Positions 5,131 to 9,256 of a DNA stretch of 9,256 bases are shown here, one piece after another. Source of the stretch: Treponema sp. (GTDB taxonomy: Bacteria > Spirochaetota > Spirochaetia > Treponematales > Treponemataceae); assembly GCA_016293645.1 (NCBI GenBank), contig JAEDDW010000072.1:1-9256 (forward strand), written 5' to 3'. Each line of letters opens with the position of its first letter. Position 1 is the first letter of the stretch. Both the position numbers and the translations under genes were made by a program. Below the pieces are notes generated by a model. The model searched no databases. It saw only the letters and a program-made list of their open reading frames with translations, and was not told the origin of the DNA.

Positions 5131-6819
5131 ATGAAGTTTTTCAAACCTCTTGTTTTCTCGATGATTTTTTCTGCCTCAGCCGGAACCATAACCGCACAGG
5201 GCGCTTCGCTGGATTTTTGGACGAACAGACCTCATGAAATTCTTGCTCAGGAATTGACTGACAGAATGACGGACGAAGAACTTCTAGCCCAGATCCTCAT
5301 GTTCGGTTGGGCAGGGGCTGAACCAAGCGACCTTTTGAATTCATGGGTAACACAGCGAGGTCTTGGCAGCGTAAAAGTTTTTGGCTGGAACACGGACAAC
5401 ATCCAGAAAGTTGCAAAATCAATACGCACACTTCAGCAGGAAGCTGCTGAACGCCCTTTCAAAATTCCGCTTTTTGTCGCAACAGACCAGGAAGGCGGGT
5501 GGATCCGTCATGTCAAAGGCGAAACTTCTGATACTCCGGGCAACATGGCAATCGGCGCTTCAGGATATCCTATCGACGCATACTATTCGGGATTCTACAT
5601 CAACCGTGAGATCCGTGCTCTTGGCATCAACATGAATTTTGCTCCAACCGTTGATCTCTACTCAAACCTTGATTCGAGCGTAATCGGTCCACGTTCCTTT
5701 GGCGCTGAACCTGTCAACGCCGGTGTTCTTGGAGAAGCATTTGCACAGGGATCAATTGACGCAGGTGTCATTCCAACTGCAAAGCATTTTCCAGGACATG
5801 GAGACACAAGCCTTGACAGCCACGGACGGCTCCCGCAGATTGAAATCGACGAAACCACATTGCACAACCGGGAGCTGGTTCCATTCAAGTATCTCATAAA
5901 GGCAAAGATCCCTGCGGTCATGAGCGGACATCTTTCATTTCCGCAGATTGAAAGCGACGGAACTCCTGCAAGCCTTTCGCGAAAGATGCTCACCGAGCTT
6001 TTGCGCGGACAGCTTGGCTATGACGGACTGATAATCACGGACGACATGATGATGAACGGGGCCACACTTTTTGCGGGTTCCTTTGCCCGCGCAGTCACAC
6101 TTGCAATCGACGCAGGCAATGACATCATCATCTCATCATCAACAGCCAGCCTCTATGACAACATGTGGACAAGAAACCTTGTCCTCATGGAACAGAATGC
6201 GGCTTTCAAGGCAAGGGTAAAGGATGCGGCACGCAGAGTCATTCTTGCAAAACTTCAGTATTTCAAAAATGAAAATCATGCTCCGCTTTACCCTGATGAA
6301 AACACGATCTACGAACACATTCCGGACAAGGACGGCCAGAAATTTTTCATAGAACAGGCATGCCGTTCCATAAGCGTGTACAAGGCAGAAACGGCGCTTC
6401 CTTATGTTCCGGCTGAAAATGAAAAAGTTCTTGTTGCAGGTCCGTTCCTTTCACTGTACAACGAGGCAAAAAAAAGATACCCGGGAGTTTCTACTTTCCA
6501 TTACAGTTACGAACTGCGCCGCGATGAAAGCAACTTTGACGAATGGAATGCCGCACGCCTTACTCAGATTGCGGACAACTTTGATACGATAATAATCACG
6601 GTTTATGACAGGCATACGGCCGGAATTGCAAAACGACTGCGCTACATGGACAAGAAAGTGATAATCCTTTCCATCATGTCGCCTGTACACATACTTAAAG
6701 ATTTTGAATGGGCGGACACCATCCTTTGCGGCTACAGTTATTCAAACTATTCCTTTGCCGCATTGTTTGGTGCCTTGAACGGAGAATTCATACCCAAGGG
6801 GAAAATTCCGCTGGATTGA
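5131..6819 (+). CDS. nagZ: Exported beta-N-acetylhexosaminidase, glycoside hydrolase family 3 (NagZ type)
   Basis: Cleaves terminal beta-linked N-acetylglucosamine, classically from muropeptide GlcNAc-anhMurNAc or related wall fragments. Its 562 residues start with a signal peptide (about 1-25, TAQGA), so it acts outside the cytoplasm, unlike the one-domain cytosolic NagZ of enterobacteria and more like the two-domain Bacillus enzyme. The GH3 barrel spans about 35-375. KHFPGHGDT at 218-226 followed by D229-S-H231 is the NagZ-specific catalytic Asp-His dyad; Asp304 in IITDD is the likely nucleophile; ATDQEGG (117-123) is the usual sugar-binding loop. A GH3 C-terminal domain follows (about 405-562), ending with FIPKGKIPLD. 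GGAG at 5120-5123, 7 nt before the ATG, fixes the start. It lies 59 nt after the peptidase gene. Dietary or host glycans are alternative substrates. Confidence 0.93.
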   Translation: MKFFKPLVFSMIFSASAGTITAQGASLDFWTNRPHEILAQELTDRMTDEELLAQILMFGWAGAEPSDLLNSWVTQRGLGSVKVFGWNTDNIQKVAKSIRTLQQEAAERPFKIPLFVATDQEGGWIRHVKGETSDTPGNMAIGASGYPIDAYYSGFYINREIRALGINMNFAPTVDLYSNLDSSVIGPRSFGAEPVNAGVLGEAFAQGSIDAGVIPTAKHFPGHGDTSLDSHGRLPQIEIDETTLHNRELVPFKYLIKAKIPAVMSGHLSFPQIESDGTPASLSRKMLTELLRGQLGYDGLIITDDMMMNGATLFAGSFARAVTLAIDAGNDIIISSSTASLYDNMWTRNLVLMEQNAAFKARVKDAARRVILAKLQYFKNENHAPLYPDENTIYEHIPDKDGQKFFIEQACRSISVYKAETALPYVPAENEKVLVAGPFLSLYNEAKKRYPGVSTFHYSYELRRDESNFDEWNAARLTQIADNFDTIIITVYDRHTAGIAKRLRYMDKKVIILSIMSPVHILKDFEWADTILCGYSYSNYSFAALFGALNGEFIPKGKIPLD

Positions 6820-6830
6820 ATTCAACATTT

Positions 6831-7274
6831 CTACTCCTGACCGTCAAACTGGCTCAGAAGTTTTCTCAGCGTTGCATAAAGCTGCACGGCTTCTTCTTTT
6901 GAAAGCTGAACGCAGCTACCGATTTTTGCAGGAATGTCCACAGCCTTTTCACGGAGTTTCATTCCCTTGTCTGTGATTGAAACAACAAGAAACCTTTCGT
7001 CTTCCTTTGAACGGACCCTTGTTACGAGTTCTTTTTTTTCCAGGGTTTTAAGGAGTGGCGTAAGGGTTCCCGAATCAAGAAGAAGTTTCTTTCCAAGTTC
7101 CTTTACGCTCATCTCCCTGTGTTCCCACATTACCATCATCGCAATGTACTGCGTGTAAGTCAGATCAATTTCATTTAAGAACGGAGTATATCTCCTGACA
7201 ATTTCCTTCGAAACCGCATACAGGGGAAAACACAACTGATTATCCAACTTAAGAGCATCGTACTTATTGCCCAT
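6831..7274 (-). CDS. ohrR: MarR-family organic-peroxide repressor, OhrR type
   Basis: A 147-aa winged-helix repressor that leaves DNA when its N-terminal cysteine is oxidised by organic hydroperoxide. Family features are clear: LDNQLCFPLYA places the sensing Cys at 15, and Tyr19, Tyr29 and Tyr40 fall at the numbers of the tyrosines around that cysteine in Bacillus OhrR. The wing region (about 84-100) has RVRSKEDERFL. A second Cys121 lies 106 residues on, close to the spacing of the disulfide pair in Xanthomonas OhrR, so a two-cysteine mechanism is likely (inference). GAGGA (7280-7284) lies 5 nt before the ATG and inside the end of the upstream gene, whose stop is one base away, so the two are translationally coupled. 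Two operator-like palindromes upstream of that gene suggest autoregulation. The gene converges with the GH3 gene with an 11-nt gap and no terminator. Confidence 0.93.
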   Translation of the reverse strand: MGNKYDALKLDNQLCFPLYAVSKEIVRRYTPFLNEIDLTYTQYIAMMVMWEHREMSVKELGKKLLLDSGTLTPLLKTLEKKELVTRVRSKEDERFLVVSITDKGMKLREKAVDIPAKIGSCVQLSKEEAVQLYATLRKLLSQFDGQE

Positions 7275-7275
7275 T

Positions 7276-7719
7276 TTATTCCTCGTCTAAAGGAGATTTA
7301 TAGTCCGGATCTTTGGAAGCAATGTATCCTGCCCTTACAGCATTTGCAAGCTGATCGCTGCATGAAGTCGGTCGCCGTCTGCAGATGATTCCAGACAGTT
7401 TTGCTTCAATCTGATCCACTGTCCATCCATCCAGAAGCAACGGAATCGTCTTTAAATTTCCATTGCATCCGCCCATGAATTCTATGTTCTTTACGATGTC
7501 CCCGTCAATATCCATGCTGATTACTTTTGAGCATGTGTTTTCAGTAATCCACTTGTAGAACGGAATTGCATTGTCGCCGTTAACATCAATCTTTGAATAC
7601 TGAGGAGTAAAACCGCAGCCTGTTGCTGTGTTTACGATCACCAGTACCTTTCCCTTGAACTTTGAAAGTTCAACCTTGCTTCCGTCCTGTGCTTCTACTG
7701 TGAAATCAAATGCGTTCAT
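7276..7719 (-). CDS. Chimeric protein: internally deleted glutathione peroxidase N-terminus fused to a TSCPD domain
   Basis: 147 residues in two parts. Residues 3-41 match the N-terminus of glutathione/thiol peroxidases, including the peroxidatic Cys35 in NTATGCGFTPQY. The protein then jumps at 41/42 to the KIDVNGDN...PFYKW block (43-57), which in full-length enzymes lies roughly 50-60 residues later. The NQFGxQ segment and the C-terminal WNFxKF block are absent, so the usual catalytic Gln and Trp are missing. Residues 62-137 are a TSCPD domain: TCSK, GGCNGNLK (83-90), GIIC and TSCSDQLA (118-125, Ser replacing the usual Pro), with cysteines 63, 85, 113 and 120. GGAGG (7727-7731), 7 nt before the ATG, sets the start; the open frame to 7899 overlaps the promoter and is rejected. 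It is first in an operon with ohrR, under two OhrR-like operators. Ordinary peroxidase activity is doubtful; a thiol or metal role is possible. Confidence 0.85.
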   Translation of the reverse strand: MNAFDFTVEAQDGSKVELSKFKGKVLVIVNTATGCGFTPQYSKIDVNGDNAIPFYKWITENTCSKVISMDIDGDIVKNIEFMGGCNGNLKTIPLLLDGWTVDQIEAKLSGIICRRRPTSCSDQLANAVRAGYIASKDPDYKSPLDEE

Positions 7720-7741
7720 AAAATATCCTCCGATAGATTGT

Positions 7742-7758
7742 ATGCAACTAAATTGCAT
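7742..7758. promoter_or_regulatory. OhrR operator 2, near-perfect palindrome
   Basis: ATGCAACTAAATTGCAT, centred on 7750, has one mismatched pair out of eight. Its centre is 25 bp from operator 1, on about the same face of the helix. It differs from operator 1 mainly by G for A at the third position of each arm, so it may be a weaker second OhrR site. Confidence 0.65.
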
Positions 7759-7766
7759 TTGATTTA

Positions 7767-7783
7767 ATACAATTAAATTGTAT
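7767..7783. promoter_or_regulatory. OhrR operator 1, perfect palindrome
   Basis: ATACAATTAAATTGTAT is a perfect 17-bp palindrome centred on 7775. Its core TACAATT-A-AATTGTA is the operator core I recall for Bacillus OhrR. It covers the predicted -10 box of the operon whose second gene is ohrR. Confidence 0.85.
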
Positions 7784-7805
7784 GCAATCCAATATCGGAA
7801 GCCAA
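7777..7805 (-). promoter_or_regulatory. Promoter of the peroxidase-TSCPD/ohrR operon
   Basis: On the minus strand TTGGCT (7800-7805), a 17-bp spacer and TACAAT (7777-7782). The -10 box is one arm of the perfect palindrome at 7767-7783, so a bound repressor would block it. An alternative pair with a 17-bp spacer (TTGGAT and TATTAA) is offset downstream and equally covered by the palindrome. Confidence 0.6.
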
Positions 7806-7840
7806 TGAAATCCCTGCTTTTTTCTGATGCTAACATAAAT

Positions 7841-8959
7841 TTATTCTGCAACCTCGATTCTGTTCCGGCCGCCGTTCTTTGCCTTGTACAGGGCTGCATC
7901 GGCGGAATTAAACCAGTCGGCCTTTTCCATTCCGGCTTTTAAGATAGAAATGCCTGCGCTGAAGGAAAACTTTTCCCCGGGAGCAAAGTCATAGGATATT
8001 GAACAGAATTTATCCTTAATTTCCTGCACACGATTTTTTACAAATTCAAGATCCTCTGTTTCAAAGGTAAGGACAAATTCTTCACCGCCAAATCTAAAGG
8101 CATGCCTTCTTCCGCCCATTTTTTCCCTGATTACTCCCGCAAGAGCTATAAGAACTTCATCACCGGCAGCATGACCGTACGTGTCATTCACATTTTTAAA
8201 ATGATCAATATCCATGATCACAACAGTAGGCTTGTAACTGCCCGCAATGAACTTTTTCAGGTAGGCACTCATACAGCCTTCAAGAGCAGCCTTGTTGTAC
8301 AGCTGGGTCATGGGTTCAATTTTCAATTCCTCAATGAGGGCCTTCTGCTTTCTGTAGTTGGTGAAAATATAACGGAACTGAACTTCCTGTGATTTCGCGA
8401 GAACATTGCAGACGATGTAGCTTATCACAAGCAATGATCCCAAAACCAGTACAGAAATATTTTTGTGCGTAGGATCAAGATCAGGTCGTTTTATATAAAA
8501 AGCCATCGAAGAAAGGAAGAATGGAATTGCATTTATGACTGAAATATTTCTTAAAATTTTCCTGTCTCCAAAAATCATGCTTACATAAATCGGAATGGTA
8601 ATCAGATACATTACGAAAGAGAAATACACATTGCAGATTGCAATGCTTGAACAGCAGACCATTACGCAAAAACAGACACCATAGATCCTGATCGTTTCCG
8701 AAATGTTTTCCTTGTGTACAATCACTGTACAGATTGTAGAAGCAAGAATAAGAAAAATATCCGGACGTATTATTCCCCTCCACAGATAAAGCGCAATGGA
8801 ATAATCAATAAGGCCTTTTTTCCAGAATCCATTTGAAAGATACATGTAGAAAATTAAAAGCTGTACTGCCAGTGAAAGTCCTGCTCCAATCCAGCAGACT
8901 GCCGCTATTCCTTTCTGTATTTTTCTGAAATGCCTGCCACGGTATTCTTCAAAGTTCAT
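7841..8959 (-). CDS. Membrane-bound diguanylate cyclase (GGDEF domain)
   Basis: Makes cyclic di-GMP from two GTP at the inner membrane. The first 190 of 372 residues hold about six membrane spans (roughly 16-40, 63-82, 92-112, 114-131, 140-157, 168-188), a sensor region I cannot assign to a named family. A short linker (190-214) leads to the GGDEF domain (215-372). Visible motifs are MDIDHFKNVND (249-259, metal ligand Asp250 and guanine-binding Asn), YGHAAGDEVL, and the active-site GGEEF at 291-295, so it should be active. The RxxD inhibitory site five residues before GGEEF is absent (GGRR instead), implying no product inhibition through that site. No Shine-Dalgarno precedes the ATG, but an extended -10 ends 6 nt before it. 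It lies 121 nt upstream of the peroxidase-TSCPD gene on the same strand with no clear terminator between. Confidence 0.93.
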   Translation of the reverse strand: MNFEEYRGRHFRKIQKGIAAVCWIGAGLSLAVQLLIFYMYLSNGFWKKGLIDYSIALYLWRGIIRPDIFLILASTICTVIVHKENISETIRIYGVCFCVMVCCSSIAICNVYFSFVMYLITIPIYVSMIFGDRKILRNISVINAIPFFLSSMAFYIKRPDLDPTHKNISVLVLGSLLVISYIVCNVLAKSQEVQFRYIFTNYRKQKALIEELKIEPMTQLYNKAALEGCMSAYLKKFIAGSYKPTVVIMDIDHFKNVNDTYGHAAGDEVLIALAGVIREKMGGRRHAFRFGGEEFVLTFETEDLEFVKNRVQEIKDKFCSISYDFAPGEKFSFSAGISILKAGMEKADWFNSADAALYKAKNGGRNRIEVAE

Positions 8960-8965
8960 GTTTAA

Positions 8966-8974
8966 AATATAACA
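8966..8974 (-). promoter_or_regulatory. Extended -10 promoter directly before the diguanylate cyclase ATG
   Basis: On the minus strand TGT-TATATT ends 6 nt before the ATG at 8959, with a weak -35 (CTGTAA, 8989-8994) 17 bp upstream. The start would coincide with the A of the ATG. No ribosome site is present. Confidence 0.5.
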
Positions 8975-9049
8975 CCGTTTTTCTGTTTTTACAGTTCTAT
9001 TTTGGAGACCTGCTTCAATTCAGATGAAGTTTTGTGGATTGTCGATTAC

Positions 9050-9076
9050 CGGGAGCAGTCCATTGTATTTCTCCCG
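9050..9076. other. Inverted repeat between the Rpn-like and diguanylate cyclase genes
   Basis: CGGGAG (9050-9055) and CTCCCG (9071-9076) form a 6-bp stem with a 15-nt loop. No T-run follows on either strand, so it is a poor terminator. It is the only notable structure in the spacer 8975-9115. Confidence 0.3.
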
Positions 9077-9115
9077 ACAAGCGGACAAATTAGAATTCCA
9101 AGAATCAGATTGCTT

Positions 9116-9256
9116 TTACTCTATGCATTTCGCTAATTCTTCTTCTGTTATCCCTGTAACCTTAAAAATCGTTTCAAAGTCGATGTTGCATTCCAACATT
9201 TTCTTTGCATTCTCAAAATTTTTCTGGTTAGCTCCCTGTTCTATACCTTGTTCTAT
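9116..9256 (-). CDS. C-terminal tail of an Rpn/PD-(D/E)XK-type nuclease (putative transposase family), runs off the right edge
   Basis: Only the last 46 residues are visible. They read EQG...EQGANQKNFENAKKML, then IDFETIFKVTGITEEELAKCIE, and the stop. The repeated EQG followed by an alanine/lysine helix with KML and a closing TGITEEEL helix is the usual C-terminus of the Rpn family (recombination-promoting nuclease, often annotated as PD-(D/E)XK transposase). The nuclease core lies outside the window, so whether the gene is intact cannot be judged. Such genes are often multicopy and variable in Treponema (recalled). It ends 157 nt upstream of the diguanylate cyclase start. Confidence 0.7.
   Translation of the reverse strand: MEQGIEQGANQKNFENAKKMLECNIDFETIFKVTGITEEELAKCIE

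Noticed and set aside
6816..6825. Palindrome TTGAATTCAA between the convergent GH3 and ohrR genes as a terminator
   Set aside because: It is short, A/T-rich and without loop or T-run.
7720..7899. N-terminal extension of the peroxidase-TSCPD gene to 7899
   Set aside because: It would include the promoter, both operators and the end of the diguanylate cyclase gene; GGAGG and family similarity place the start at 7719.
9012..9034. CTTCA/TGAAG hairpin followed by TTTT near 9013-9033
   Set aside because: A 5-bp stem with few G-C pairs is too weak, and no plus-strand gene ends there.
1..9256. CRISPR array, insertion-sequence ends or prophage genes
   Set aside because: No regularly spaced repeats, no terminal inverted repeats with a transposase, and no phage genes are visible; the Rpn-like tail alone does not mark an insertion sequence.

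Overview
The window looks like chromosomal DNA of a spirochaete, most likely a host-associated Treponema. This is inferred from moderate GC with A/T-rich spacers, treponeme-like codon use, a GTP-type PEP carboxykinase, an Rpn-family tail, and several large secreted or outer-membrane proteins. No sequence search was possible, so the genus is a judgement.

Layout. At the left edge (1-659, minus) is the N-terminal part of GTP-dependent PEP carboxykinase, with a good Shine-Dalgarno, a sigma70-type promoter and TTAGAA-type repeats around the -35. Positions 660-1101 hold no convincing gene, only that promoter, a doubtful 37-codon ORF, a 9-bp tandem repeat and a strong hairpin. On the plus strand follow a zinc-ribbon NUDIX hydrolase (1102-1629), tRNA-Cys (1666-1737) whose TTGACA box overlaps the NUDIX stop codon, and a run of three hairpins of which at least two look like intrinsic terminators. 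Next come a small membrane protein (1884-2186), coupled to a 958-aa secreted HExxH peptidase with a predicted outer-membrane barrel (2195-5071), and an exported NagZ-type GH3 beta-N-acetylhexosaminidase (5131-6819).

The right half is on the minus strand: a membrane diguanylate cyclase (7841-8959), then a two-gene peroxide-response operon (7719-6831), and at the edge the C-terminal tail of an Rpn-like nuclease/transposase. In the operon, an OhrR-type MarR repressor is translationally coupled to an unusual upstream gene. That gene joins a glutathione-peroxidase N-terminus, missing its middle and its C-terminal third, to a TSCPD domain. Two OhrR-like palindromes 25 bp apart sit at its promoter, one matching the Bacillus OhrR operator core as I remember it. 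This is the most novel-looking part of the window.

A second theme is translation initiation. Three genes (NUDIX, the small membrane protein, the diguanylate cyclase) have no Shine-Dalgarno, and each has an extended -10 box (TGN-TAWAWT) ending 6-9 nt before the ATG, which suggests leaderless mRNAs. The remaining genes whose starts are visible have GGAG/AGGA-type sites.
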